A stretch of 64,000 bases of DNA from Mycobacterium malmoense (lineage in GTDB: Bacteria > Actinomycetota > Actinomycetes > Mycobacteriales > Mycobacteriaceae): assembly GCF_019645855.1 (NCBI RefSeq), contig NZ_CP080999.1, forward strand, positions 4,340,001-4,404,000, given 5' to 3'. Numbering within the stretch: position 1 is the stretch's first letter; each line of letters begins with the position of its first letter. The notes beneath the pieces were generated by a model that saw nothing but the letters and a program-made list of their open reading frames with translations, searched no databases and was not told the origin of the DNA. Shown here one piece after another: positions 49,147-57,522 of the stretch. The translations under genes were made by a program, and so were the position numbers.

Positions 49147-49875
49147 TCAGGCCCCCTGAAACTTCGGTTGTCGCTTCTCCATGCGGGCAATCTGCGCTTC
49201 GATGACATCCTGGCTGCCCCAGGCTTTGTCGAAGAGTTCTTTGTGCTGCGGTGACGCCTCCTCGATGGCGTCGTCGTTGAGCACCCGCTTGGCATGCTGG
49301 ATGGCCAGCGGCGCCAGGCCGGCGATCTCGGCGGCCCAGGCCTGGGCGTCGGCCAGTGTCCCGATGCGGTTGGCCATTCCGGTCTGCAGTGCCACGTCGG
49401 CGGTCAGCTTCTCCGCGGCCAGCAGCATCGCGCGGGCCCGTCCGTGACCGACCAACGAAGACAGTCGCCGAATGCTCCAATTATCAAGGGCTAGCCCATA
49501 TTTCGACGTCGGGAACTGGAAGAACGCCTCCGGCGCGACGACCCGCAGGTCGCATTGCATGGCCAGCTGCAGGCCGGCGCCGATGGCGGCCCCGTTGATG
49601 GCGCCGATGATCGGCATCGGCGCCCCGTCCATCGCCTTGTGCAGCTCGATGAGCCGGTCGGGATAGTCGGCGGCGAAGGCGTCGCCGCTGAGATCCGCGC
49701 CGGCGCAGAACACGGTGCCCTGGCCGGTGAGCACCACGGCCCGGGCATTTTCGGCGGCGGCTTTCAGCACGGCCTCCCGCAGCTCGTCGACGAGCTGGGA
49801 ATTCAGGGCGTTGCGACGCTCCGGGCGCTGCAGCTCAATGGTCGTGACGGCTTCCGCCTGGGTGACACCGATCAT
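49147..49875 (-). CDS. echA6: Crotonase-fold protein EchA6
   Basis: 242-residue crotonase-fold protein that in M. tuberculosis binds acyl-CoAs and links beta-oxidation products to mycolic acid synthesis. It is an essential target of tetrahydropyrazolo-pyrimidine carboxamides. The oxyanion-hole segments GQGTVFCAGADLSGDAF and GAINGAAIGAGLQLAMQCDL are intact. The start MIGVTQAEAVTTIELQRP matches the known protein. It heads the echA6-MBL-beta-lactamase-ctpE run. In M. tuberculosis it neighbours accD3, but here a vapBC pair intervenes. Confidence 0.95.
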   Translation of the reverse strand: MIGVTQAEAVTTIELQRPERRNALNSQLVDELREAVLKAAAENARAVVLTGQGTVFCAGADLSGDAFAADYPDRLIELHKAMDGAPMPIIGAINGAAIGAGLQLAMQCDLRVVAPEAFFQFPTSKYGLALDNWSIRRLSSLVGHGRARAMLLAAEKLTADVALQTGMANRIGTLADAQAWAAEIAGLAPLAIQHAKRVLNDDAIEEASPQHKELFDKAWGSQDVIEAQIARMEKRQPKFQGA

Positions 49876-49966
49876 GAGGGCCAGGATAAAGCGTGTTGAA
49901 GGACTGGTGTCAGCCCAACCACGCCGTCGCGACAAGGCGACGGAAGCCATCCGTAAGGATGGAACC

Positions 49967-49998
49967 GTGGTACCGTATCGACTGTAGAAAGGTACCAC
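49967..49998. promoter_or_regulatory. VapBC operator palindrome
   Basis: GTGGTACC (49967-49974) and its complement GGTACCAC (49991-49998) flank 16 nt and end directly at the vapB ATG (50000). The position is typical of an autoregulatory site for the VapBC complex. The start therefore overlaps or abuts the operator, and GAAAGG serves as ribosome site. Confidence 0.6.
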
Positions 49999-49999
49999 C

Positions 50000-50245
50000 A
50001 TGGCTTTGAACATCAAAGATGCGTCGATCCACGAAGCGGTCAAGCAAATCGCGAAAATCACGGGTGAGTCCCAGACCCAGGCCGTGGCGACCGCGGTGCA
50101 GGAGCGCCTGGCTCGACTGCAACGGGACGATCTCACGGCCCGGATTCTGGCAATCGGCCACAAGACTGCGGGCCGGATGAGCTCGGAGACCAAGCAGCTG
50201 GACCACGCCACGCTGCTCTACGATCAGCGAGGGCTTCCGGCGTGA
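50000..50245 (+). CDS. vapB: VapB-type antitoxin
   Basis: 81 residues. The N-terminus MALNIKDASIHEAVKQIAKI is a ribbon-helix-helix-type DNA-binding segment of the PSK/VapB class, and the C-terminal half (TARILAIGHKTAGRMS, then DHATLLYDQRGLPA) is the toxin-binding tail seen in Rv0662c/Rv0623-like antitoxins. It overlaps vapC by 4 bp (GTGA) and follows an operator palindrome. The pair is inserted between echA6 and accD3, which are neighbours in M. tuberculosis. Confidence 0.92.
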   Translation: MALNIKDASIHEAVKQIAKITGESQTQAVATAVQERLARLQRDDLTARILAIGHKTAGRMSSETKQLDHATLLYDQRGLPA

Positions 50246-50640
50246 TCGTGGATACTTCGGCGGTCATCGCGATCCTCACAGAAGAGGACGACGCCGCCGT
50301 CTACGCCGAGGCCCTTGCCGGCGCGGACACCTGCAGACTGTCAGCGGCCAGCTACCTCGAATGCGGGATCGTCCTAGATTCCCAGCGTGACCCGATCATT
50401 AGCAGAGCGCTCGATGAACTCATGCAGGAAGCCCAATGCGTAGTCGAGCCGGTAACCGAGCGCCAGGCCCGTCTGGCCCGCCAAGCGTATGCAGATTTCG
50501 GCAAAGGCAGCGGGCACCCGGCGGGTTTGAACTTCGGTGATTGCCTCTCGTACGCGCTGGCGTCCGACCTACGCGAGCCCCTGCTATGGAAAGGCAACGA
50601 CTTTGGGTATACGGGCATCAGGTCGGCGCTGGATCAGTAG
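50242..50640 (+). CDS. vapC: VapC PIN-domain ribonuclease toxin
   Basis: 132-residue PIN domain. Acidic catalytic residues are all present: MIVDTSAVIAIL (first Asp), SAASYLECGIVL (Glu), and NFGDCLSYALA with the Asp of the second pair, plus the conserved GNDFGYTGI end. Members cleave tRNA or rRNA when released from VapB. It starts with GTG overlapping the vapB stop. Sequence resembles the VapC30 group (Rv0624-like), though the exact subgroup is uncertain. Presumably active with its intact partner. Confidence 0.93.
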   Translation: MIVDTSAVIAILTEEDDAAVYAEALAGADTCRLSAASYLECGIVLDSQRDPIISRALDELMQEAQCVVEPVTERQARLARQAYADFGKGSGHPAGLNFGDCLSYALASDLREPLLWKGNDFGYTGIRSALDQ

Positions 50641-50726
50641 GACACCAATACCTGGGGCCTGAACCATTAGGGCGTTGCCGATTCGATCGAACCGAGTTAG
50701 CCGACAGGGTTATATAGCCTCGTCAC

Positions 50727-52199
50727 GTGGGTCGTATCACGACTGATCAACTGCGGGATGCGGTGCTGGACGACGGCTCCTTCGTCAGCTGGGACAGCGA
50801 GCCGCTGGCGGTGCCGGTCAGCGAGTCCTATGCGCGGGAGCTGGCCGACGCCCGAGTCGCCACCGGCCGCGACGAGGCGGTGCTGACCGGCGAGGGGCGC
50901 ATATTCGGGCGCCGGGTGGCGGTGGTGGTCTGCGAGTTCGGCTTCCTCGGCGGCTCGATCGGCGTGGCCGCCGCCGAACGGATCACTGCCGCGGTGGAAC
51001 GGGCGACCGCCGAGCGGCTGCCGCTGCTGGCCTCGCCGAGTTCGGGCGGCACCCGCATGCAGGAGGGCACGGTCGCGTTTCTGCAGATGGTGAAGATCGC
51101 CGCCGCCGTCACACTGCACAGACAGGCGCACCTGCCCTACCTGGTCTACCTGCGCAACCCGACCACCGGCGGGGTGTTCGCGTCGTGGGGCTCGCTGGGC
51201 CATGTCACCGTCGCCGAGCCGGGCGCCCTGATCGGCTTCCTCGGGCCCCGGGTGTACGAGCTGCTCTACGGCGAACCGTTCCCGGCCGGCATCCAGACGG
51301 CGGAGAATTTGCAGCGGCATGGGGTGATCGACGGCGTCGTTGCGCTTGACGAGCTACGGGGCACGCTCGATCGTGCGCTGAGGGTGATCGCCGATCCGCC
51401 CGAGCCGCTGACCGCGCGGCGGCCGGCCGAACCGGTGCCCGACGTACCGGCGTGGGACTCGGTGGTGGCGTCCCGGCGGCCGGACCGGCCCGGTGTCGGA
51501 CATCTGTTGCGGCACGGCGCAACTGACCGGGTGCTGCTGTCGGGTACCGGTCAGGGTGAAGCGGCGACGACGCTGCTGGCGCTGGCCCGATTCGCCGGCC
51601 AGCCCGCGGTGGTGCTGGGCCAGCAGCGGGTCGGTGGCGGACTCGTCGGGCCCGCTTCGCTACGTGAGGCCCGGCGCGGCATGGCGCTGGCCGCCGAGTT
51701 GCGCCTGCCGCTGGTGCTGGTGATCGACACCGCCGGCCCCGCGCTGTCGGCCGAAGCCGAGCAGGGCGGGCTGGCCGGTCAGATCGCCCAGTGTGTGGCC
51801 GAGCTCGTGACGCTGGATACGCCGACGGTGTCGGTCCTACTTGGCCAGGGCAGCGGCGGCCCGGCGCTGGCGATGGTGCCCGCCGACCGGGTGCTGGCCG
51901 CGCTGCACGGCTGGCTGGCGCCGCTGCCGCCCGAGGGAGCCAGCGCGATCGTCTTCCGCGACACCGCCCATGCCGCCGAACTCGCTGCGGCCCAAGGCAT
52001 TCGGTCGGCCGACCTGTTGGCCTCCGGTATCGTCGACGCCATCGTGCCGGAGCATCCCGACGCCGCCGACGAGCCGGTCGAATTCTCCCAACGGCTGTCG
52101 CGCGCGATAGCCGCCGAAGTCGACGCGCTGCGCGGGATGCCCGACGCCGAGCGCCTGGCCGCGCGACTGCGGCGCTACCGACGAATCGGATTGCCCTGA
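50727..52199 (+). CDS. accD3: Acetyl/propionyl-CoA carboxylase carboxyltransferase AccD3
   Basis: 490-residue carboxyltransferase that fuses the beta and alpha halves; one of the mycobacterial acyl-CoA carboxylase beta chains. The N-terminal half has the acyl-CoA-binding SPSSGGTRMQEGTVAFLQM-type loop and PYLVYLRNPTTGGVFASWG. The C-terminal half has LVLVIDTAGPALSAEAEQGG and ASAIVFRDTAHAAELAAAQG. GTG 50727 is the natural start. It is not beside a biotin carboxylase gene, so it must pair with AccA from elsewhere. A strong hairpin follows. Confidence 0.93.
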   Translation: MGRITTDQLRDAVLDDGSFVSWDSEPLAVPVSESYARELADARVATGRDEAVLTGEGRIFGRRVAVVVCEFGFLGGSIGVAAAERITAAVERATAERLPLLASPSSGGTRMQEGTVAFLQMVKIAAAVTLHRQAHLPYLVYLRNPTTGGVFASWGSLGHVTVAEPGALIGFLGPRVYELLYGEPFPAGIQTAENLQRHGVIDGVVALDELRGTLDRALRVIADPPEPLTARRPAEPVPDVPAWDSVVASRRPDRPGVGHLLRHGATDRVLLSGTGQGEAATTLLALARFAGQPAVVLGQQRVGGGLVGPASLREARRGMALAAELRLPLVLVIDTAGPALSAEAEQGGLAGQIAQCVAELVTLDTPTVSVLLGQGSGGPALAMVPADRVLAALHGWLAPLPPEGASAIVFRDTAHAAELAAAQGIRSADLLASGIVDAIVPEHPDAADEPVEFSQRLSRAIAAEVDALRGMPDAERLAARLRRYRRIGLP

Positions 52200-52504
52200 G
52201 ACGCTTTGGTCCGTCAGCTCTCGGCAGCCGAGGTAGCGCTGGATGATCGCGGGGGTCGATGAATCAGTAACAACGCTCGAAGTCCGCGACCCAGTCTCAC
52301 CAAAGTTATTGGGATAGAACATATTCCAGCAGATCGCGGAGTCATGATGCAAAACCTGGTGGACTCTCGTCCGGCATTGGTTACGTTGTCGTGGGCGACT
52401 GCACGCCCGGGTGAGGAGCACATCAGTAAACGATGGCCCCCTTCTCGCGAAGGGGGCCATCGCCGTTGGCGGTCACCGGCTCGCATCGGCGACCACCCGC
52501 GGAC
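52200..52504. other. Intergenic region downstream of accD3
   Basis: About 300 bp between convergent accD3 and a secreted-protein gene. The only clear feature is the terminator hairpin at 52431-52462. The rest shows no gene or repeat. Confidence 0.5.
52431..52462. terminator. Strong bidirectional terminator hairpin
   Basis: Perfect 14-bp stem CGATGGCCCCCTTC / GAAGGGGGCCATCG with the tetraloop TCGC. It lies between convergent accD3 and the secreted-protein gene. There is no T tract on either side. Confidence 0.8.
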
Positions 52505-53674
52505 TCAGAGCAGCTTGAGGATGTTGGAAATCAACAGCCCGATATTGCTTGCCAACGCTGCGCCGAAGTTGCCCAACATCGCGGGGAAATTCGTCACGAC
52601 ATTTTGCAGCGTCCCAATCAATTGACTACTGATGTTGCTGATCACCGGGCTCAAAGATGGCCAACCATTGACCAACTGGTTCCCGAATTGCTGGATCGCG
52701 GTCCCGACATTGCCGCCGGCTAAGATATTAACCGAGCCAGGAGCGATGATCTGGTTCGTAATACCCTTTTGGATGGCTAGCAGCCCCTCTATCGCACCAA
52801 AGTTCTTGCTCAGCAGCCCGTTGGTGGCATTCTTTCCGGCCCCGTTGAGGAATGTGTTCATCACTGCGCCCGGTGTGTTGAGCAGGTTGGTAATCGCCAG
52901 CAGCGGCTCTCCGGCGTACCAGGCATTGAAAGCCGTCTGAAGGCTGGTGCCAAGCGCTGCCTGGGTGACATTGGGCAGCCCGAGGAGTAGATCAGCAAGG
53001 CTGACCACGCCAGTGGTAGACATGTAGTTCGTCGCGTTGGCGAGATTTTGAGTCATATAGGCCGGGATCTTCAAAATACCCTCAAGCGGAATCCCGAATT
53101 GCGCGAAGGGACTAGCCCACAAACCGTTGTAAAATTGGGTTAGGCCGCCGCTAATGTTGCCCGCCATGAGGTCGGTGATACCGGTTTGCATAAACTTACT
53201 GAAAGTGCCACCCGTTCCGAAATATGAGACGGCGTTCGTAGCGACTTTCTGAAACGCCCCGACGTACAGTTGCCCATAGTCGGCGAAGTTCGCGCCAACC
53301 TGCTGCAGTATCGGGAAGGGAGGCGCAGACATCTCACCGACAATCCGCTGCAGGTTCGTGCTGGCCGACGCGAAAGTTTGCATCCACGTCTGCACGATCA
53401 AGTTCTGGGTGGGGTCCAACGCCGCACCGGCCGCAGCGGCCGTGGCTGATCCGCTGGCGAGAGACGCGAGTTCGTTTTCCACGCCAGAGAACAAATCCAC
53501 CATGGTGTCGGCGGCATCGCTGAGGCGAATGTCGGAAATGCTCACCTGGGACAGCTGCTGGGCCAGGTGAAAGTCGGGCAGGTGCTGGGTCACCGGGGCG
53601 ACCGTGATGACGCTGGCGGCGGCCAGGGCCACTCCAGCGGTGATGCGGTGGCGGGCTGTACGTTCCACAACCAT
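52505..53674 (-). CDS. Secreted hypothetical protein of mycobacterial type
   Basis: 389 residues with a signal peptide (about 1-32; MVVERTARHRITAGVALAAASVI start), then a long low-charge, Asn/Gly/Ala/Leu-rich region with repeated hydrophobic segments (ILQQVGANFADYGQLYVGAFQ; LLGLPNVTQAALG). No cysteines or known catalytic motif are visible. I recognise the signal peptide and style from exported proteins of slow-growing mycobacteria but not a named family; PE/PPE motifs are absent. It may be surface-exposed. It stands alone, and a C11 homopolymer lies about 173 bp upstream of its start, in the position of a promoter-linked tract. Confidence 0.75.
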   Translation of the reverse strand: MVVERTARHRITAGVALAAASVITVAPVTQHLPDFHLAQQLSQVSISDIRLSDAADTMVDLFSGVENELASLASGSATAAAAGAALDPTQNLIVQTWMQTFASASTNLQRIVGEMSAPPFPILQQVGANFADYGQLYVGAFQKVATNAVSYFGTGGTFSKFMQTGITDLMAGNISGGLTQFYNGLWASPFAQFGIPLEGILKIPAYMTQNLANATNYMSTTGVVSLADLLLGLPNVTQAALGTSLQTAFNAWYAGEPLLAITNLLNTPGAVMNTFLNGAGKNATNGLLSKNFGAIEGLLAIQKGITNQIIAPGSVNILAGGNVGTAIQQFGNQLVNGWPSLSPVISNISSQLIGTLQNVVTNFPAMLGNFGAALASNIGLLISNILKLL

Positions 53675-54241
53675 CTCCTTTGATCGGCGAGTCGAATTCA
53701 GATGATCGAAAGGTAGCTGAGAACAACCTGAGATTCGGGCGAGTTCGACCGAAGCTGATCAAATCCATCCGGCAGACGTCTAGCATTGCAAACCATACGA
53801 GATAAAGAAACCAATGCTCATAGGCACTTTAAAAAGCCTGGAGTTACCCCCCCCCCCGAATTTTAGTTCAGGTCGCAACTACCGGCGGGCGATCCTTAGG
53901 CTATGTTTGCCACACTATGCGGCGCGACCAGCAAACCCTCCGATACCACACCCGTCACCACACCCTTGGCTACCCACGGCTCAACTTGATGCTCGTGTCA
54001 GATGATGAATCCGCCCAAATCGCGGGGTCGATGCTGACCACCCCACGACCCACCCCCTGCTAGGCAGCTGCACTGCACGTTGGGGGTGGCAATCCGCATG
54101 AACAGCGTTGTACGCCCACGGAACGCACTACCCCTTAAAACGCAGGTGCTTCACACCGACATCGACAGCATCGGCGATGCCTGGTCGAGCGTCATCCAGC
54201 TGGCATTGTTGCGTTGGCCGTCGGGTGAAGCAGCTGTGGTG
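53675..54241. other. Upstream region of the secreted protein, with C11 tract
   Basis: About 570 bp without a credible gene. It holds the poly-C run at 53847-53857, and a small open frame at 54080-54367 that overlaps the GNAT toxin on the other strand and looks spurious. Composition is more AT-rich than the neighbours, in keeping with inserted DNA. Confidence 0.45.
53847..53857. repeat. Homopolymeric tract of 11 C
   Basis: Uninterrupted run of eleven C, flanked by TTA and GAA. Runs this long are rare in mycobacterial DNA and prone to slippage. Its location upstream of the secreted-protein gene could allow length-dependent promoter changes. Confidence 0.9.
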
Positions 54242-54757
54242 TCAGAGCCGCGCGAGGGTGGCACTGATGTCCTTGGTCAGCAAATAGAGGTCGAGGTTTG
54301 TCGGATCCTCGGAATCGAACGGTTCAAAGCCGAATCGCTGCCACCAACTCAACGCGATTGGACTTAGCGCTGTCACCACCACGGCACGGCATGCCGCTTT
54401 TTCGTTCAACTCCGCTGCAGTCGCCAAGATGTGCTTAACCATTTGGGTACCGAGCCCGAGCCCGGCAGCATGGTTGTCAGTGGCCAATCGGCCGACCAGC
54501 AGTGCGGGCACTTGGATCGGGGCGCCTCTGGCGAGAGGAGCGGGGCTGGCGGATCGATCCACCGAGGTCATAGACAAGGTCGCGTAGCAAACCACCCGGC
54601 AACTGCGGTCGGCGATCACCCACACTGCTGCGGTGTTGCCACGTCGGTTCTGGCCCGCATAGCGGCGCAGCCACTCGTCCGGCGACGGCTCACCGGAGGT
54701 GAACTCGTTGCGCTGGTGACCCTCCAGGTCCAGCAGCGTCGGCCGATAGAACTCCAC
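54242..54757 (-). CDS. GNAT acetyltransferase toxin (TacT-like)
   Basis: 171-residue GNAT protein. The acetyl-CoA loop lies in HAAGLGLGTQMVKHILATAA (GLGxG type), and the C-terminal SPIALSWWQRFGFEPFD matches TacT-type toxins that acetylate charged tRNAs. The N-terminal YRPTLLDLEGHQRNEFTSGE and DEWLRRYAGQN region is also typical. GTG start at 54757 abuts the antitoxin stop. It has a different sequence from the remnant at 36085-36216, so the two are separate modules. Confidence 0.9.
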   Translation of the reverse strand: MEFYRPTLLDLEGHQRNEFTSGEPSPDEWLRRYAGQNRRGNTAAVWVIADRSCRVVCYATLSMTSVDRSASPAPLARGAPIQVPALLVGRLATDNHAAGLGLGTQMVKHILATAAELNEKAACRAVVVTALSPIALSWWQRFGFEPFDSEDPTNLDLYLLTKDISATLARL

Positions 54758-55036
54758 TCAGTCAAGCCAGCTGAACTTCTGCGACTGCCCCAGCGCGACC
54801 GCTAGCCGCTCGTTCACCTGTGCCGGACGGTTAAGAGCCTCCGTGAACGCAGCCGCCGCGTTGGGTGATAGGTGAATGGCCCGTCGTTGAGCCAGTAGGT
54901 CATCGGCTGCCTGATTGGCGGCCTGCAGCACAAACGCTGACACACTCAAGTGCGCCGCGCTGGCAGCCTCCTCCAGTCGACGCTTCGACGCCGCATCGAC
55001 ACGCAGCTGTAGGCGATTATCTTTCATGACGGCCAT
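54758..55036 (-). CDS. TacA-like DUF1778 antitoxin
   Basis: 92 residues of the DUF1778 ribbon-helix-helix family: LQLRVDAASKRRLEEAASAA and SVSAFVLQAANQAADDLLAQ are the signature, followed by a toxin-binding tail with LSPNAAAAFTEALNRP. The ATG at 55036 begins at the edge of the operator; an in-frame ATG at 55027 would give a start at MKDNRLQL, nearer the family start. Cotranscribed with the GNAT toxin with no gap. Confidence 0.93.
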   Translation of the reverse strand: MAVMKDNRLQLRVDAASKRRLEEAASAAHLSVSAFVLQAANQAADDLLAQRRAIHLSPNAAAAFTEALNRPAQVNERLAVALGQSQKFSWLD

Positions 55037-55055
55037 GTACTAACAATGGCAGTAC
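55037..55055. promoter_or_regulatory. Operator palindrome of the TacA/TacT-like pair
   Basis: GTACT (55037-55041) and AGTAC (55051-55055) flank 9 nt, directly before the antitoxin start. Position and symmetry fit an RHH-type autoregulatory site. Confidence 0.5.
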
Positions 55056-55235
55056 GTCACGTTGCCGTCAAGGACGATTGTGTCGGAAGCACCGTGACGT
55101 CAAAGACGATCGTCATCATCGCCGGCGCCGGCCACCGCACACTGTCTCGAACCTCACAACAGATTTCGGGCGATCCGCAACCGGAACCACAAATCGAGCG
55201 CAGCAATACCAAAGACACCGCCCGGCACATCAGCC

Positions 55236-56525
55236 CTAACTGCCGATCAAACGTGACGAGCAGGATGGCGATTCCCAGCAAGCGGGAGCGGGCTCTCCCA
55301 TATTCATCGCGAAATCCATTGTCTTGCAAGCGATATCCTCATCCTGACCCTGGCCGGCGGTCATAAGGTGGCGATACGCTGCGACCCGCGCGAAAAGCTC
55401 GGCATGCGTTCCCGCATGCGCGATGGTCGCCCCAGAACAGTCGTCGGCTTCCAGGAACGCCACCCGATCGGCGAGCAGCACGGTCGACAGCCGCCGCGCG
55501 ACCACGATGCCGGTCGTCCCGGTGAGCGCCGCCCGCAGCGCCTCGGCAGACACGTCCAACCCGGACAGGGTGTCGTCGACCACCAGCAACGTCGGCGCGG
55601 CGATGATCGCCCGGGCCAGGCACAGCCGCTGACGCTGCCCGCTCGATAGCCGCATGCCCCGTTCCCCAATACGGGTATCGAGTCCGAATGGCAGCTCGTA
55701 GACGAACCGCGCCGCCGCGATACCGATGGCCTCGGCCAACTCCGCGTCGGTAGCACCCGGGCGGCCCACCCGCAAACTCTCGGCCACCGACATCGAAAAC
55801 ACCGTCGGATCCTCGAATGCCGTGCTCACGGACCGGCGCAGCGACGGCAGAGACAACTCGCGGATGTCGTGGCCATCGAGCAGAATCTGCCCCTCCGACA
55901 CGTCGTAGATCCGGGAAAGCAGCGACGTCAACAGGGATTTGCCCCAACCGACGGAGCCGACGAGGGCGAGCGTCTCGCCGGGCTCGATGGTCAGCGTGAC
56001 ATGCCGGAGCAGCCACTTGGCGCCCGCCGCCACGTCGGGAATCCGGAAGCCCACATCGCGCAGTTCCAGTCGCCCGGCCCGGACCGGGTTCGCGCGCGGC
56101 ACGTCGATGATGCCGCGGGGTGTGTCGAAGGTCCGATTCGCCGCCGTCATCGACAGCAGCAACCCCATCGCCGTGACCGGCCACACCAGCGACAGCATCA
56201 AAGTGATGAATCCGGCCAGGGTGCCGACCGTGACCAATCCGTGGTCCGCCGCGTACGCACCGAAACCAAACAGAACAATCAGCGCGACGTTCGGGATGAC
56301 CTCAAGCAGCGTCCAGATCTTCGCGGCCACCGACGCCGGCCCATCGATCACCACCCCCGTCATGATCGGGATACCCACCGTGGCAACAAGACTGGTAGTG
56401 GCGGCCAACACGATGGCGATGCGTGTGCGGTCGGGAACTAGGTCCGGAAGCAACCGACTCAGGTTCGAGGCCGCCCGCCGGTGCTTCGGCGCAGCGACAT
56501 CCCGCGGCCGCCTGGCTTCAGTCAC
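55236..56525 (-). pseudogene. ABC exporter with large internal deletion of the membrane domain
   Basis: Half-transporter of the ABC exporter (MsbA/Rv1273c-like) family, reduced to about 429 residues. After the first helix and IMTGVVIDGP the protein goes straight to ASVAAKIWTLLEVIPNVALI, near helix 5. Some 160 residues carrying helices 2-4 and the coupling helices are therefore missing in frame. The ATPase domain has Walker A GSVGWGKS and signature LSSGQRQRL. The Walker B end reads VVDDTLSGLD instead of the usual Glu, and the H-loop histidine is Arg (VARRLSTV). The C-terminal 50 residues are unlike the family. No partner half-transporter is nearby. Very probably non-functional. Confidence 0.75.
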
Positions 56526-56674
56526 GACGAGTCCGTTTCCCCCTGTCCTTTGCGCGCGGTGGCGCCGAAATCGAAAGCTCACGCCTGGATTCGATCCTGG
56601 CACGGTGTGATCCACGCGCAGTCGCGGCTGGGCGTCGAAAACGTAACCGTTTAGCCACTCCCCCGAGCCACTCC

Positions 56675-56736
56675 CGCGAGGAGACGCAGAATCGCACTCC
56701 GGCGACCGGATTTATGCGATTCCGCGTCTGCTCGCG
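56675..56736. terminator. Palindromic element of the 27757-27832 family
   Basis: CGCGAGGAGACGCAGAATCG-CA (56675-56696) pairs with 56715-56736 at 20 of 22 positions. The right arm read in reverse is CGCGAGCAGACGCGGAATCG-CA, matching the core of the element at 27757-27832. It lies upstream of prrA and downstream of nothing obvious on the plus strand. Confidence 0.7.
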
Positions 56737-56798
56737 CAGGGAGCCAGGCTTATGCGCCCGCTCGCGCCTCCCACCCCCATCGTCGACAATCAGGCAAA

Positions 56799-57509
56799 AT
56801 GGGCGACATGGACACTGGTGCGACTTCGCCTCGGGTTTTGGTCGTTGACGACGACTCCGACGTGCTCGCCTCGCTGGAACGCGGCCTGCGCTTGTCCGGG
56901 TTCGAGGTGTCGACGGCGGTCGACGGCGCCGAGGCCTTGCGCAGCGCCACCGAGACGCGGCCGGACGCGATCGTGCTCGACATCAACATGCCCGTGCTGG
57001 ACGGCGTCAGTGTGGTGACGGCGCTGAGAGCCATGGACAACGACGTCCCCGTCTGCGTGCTGTCCGCCCGCAGCTCGGTCGACGATCGCGTGGCGGGCCT
57101 GGAGGCCGGCGCCGACGACTACCTGGTCAAGCCGTTCGTGCTGGCCGAACTGGTCGCGCGGGTGAAGGCGCTGCTGCGCCGCCGCGGGTCCACCGCGACG
57201 TCGTCGTCGGAAACCATCACGGTCGGCCCGCTGGAGGTGGACATCCCCGGCCGGCGGGCCCGGGTCAACGGCGTCGACGTCGACCTGACCAAGCGGGAAT
57301 TCGACCTGCTGGCGGTGCTGGCCGAGCACAAGACCGCGGTGCTGTCCCGCGCGCAGCTGCTGGAGCTGGTGTGGGGCTATGACTTCGCCGCCGACACCAA
57401 CGTCGTCGACGTGTTCATCGGGTACCTGCGCCGCAAGCTGGAGGCCAACGGCGGCCCCAGGCTGCTGCACACCGTCCGCGGAGTAGGGTTCGTGCTGCGA
57501 ATGCAGTGA
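56799..57509 (+). CDS. prrA: Two-component response regulator PrrA
   Basis: Essential OmpR/PhoB-type response regulator of 236 residues. The receiver domain has the acidic pocket LVVDDDSDVLASL, phosphoacceptor aspartate in VLDINMPVLDG and conserved Lys in YLVKPF. The C-terminal winged helix reads TKREFDLLAVLAEHKTAVLS with the recognition helix near FIGYLRRKLEA. The protein is nearly identical to M. tuberculosis PrrA. ATG 56799 matches; it is cotranscribed with prrB, 13 bp downstream. Involved in early intracellular growth and nitrogen and hypoxia responses. Confidence 0.98.
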   Translation: MGDMDTGATSPRVLVVDDDSDVLASLERGLRLSGFEVSTAVDGAEALRSATETRPDAIVLDINMPVLDGVSVVTALRAMDNDVPVCVLSARSSVDDRVAGLEAGADDYLVKPFVLAELVARVKALLRRRGSTATSSSETITVGPLEVDIPGRRARVNGVDVDLTKREFDLLAVLAEHKTAVLSRAQLLELVWGYDFAADTNVVDVFIGYLRRKLEANGGPRLLHTVRGVGFVLRMQ

Positions 57510-57522
57510 CCATGAAGCGGCC

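Noticed and set aside
54080..54367. 95-residue plus-strand frame
   Set aside because: It overlaps the GNAT toxin antisense, with no ribosome site or recognisable motif.
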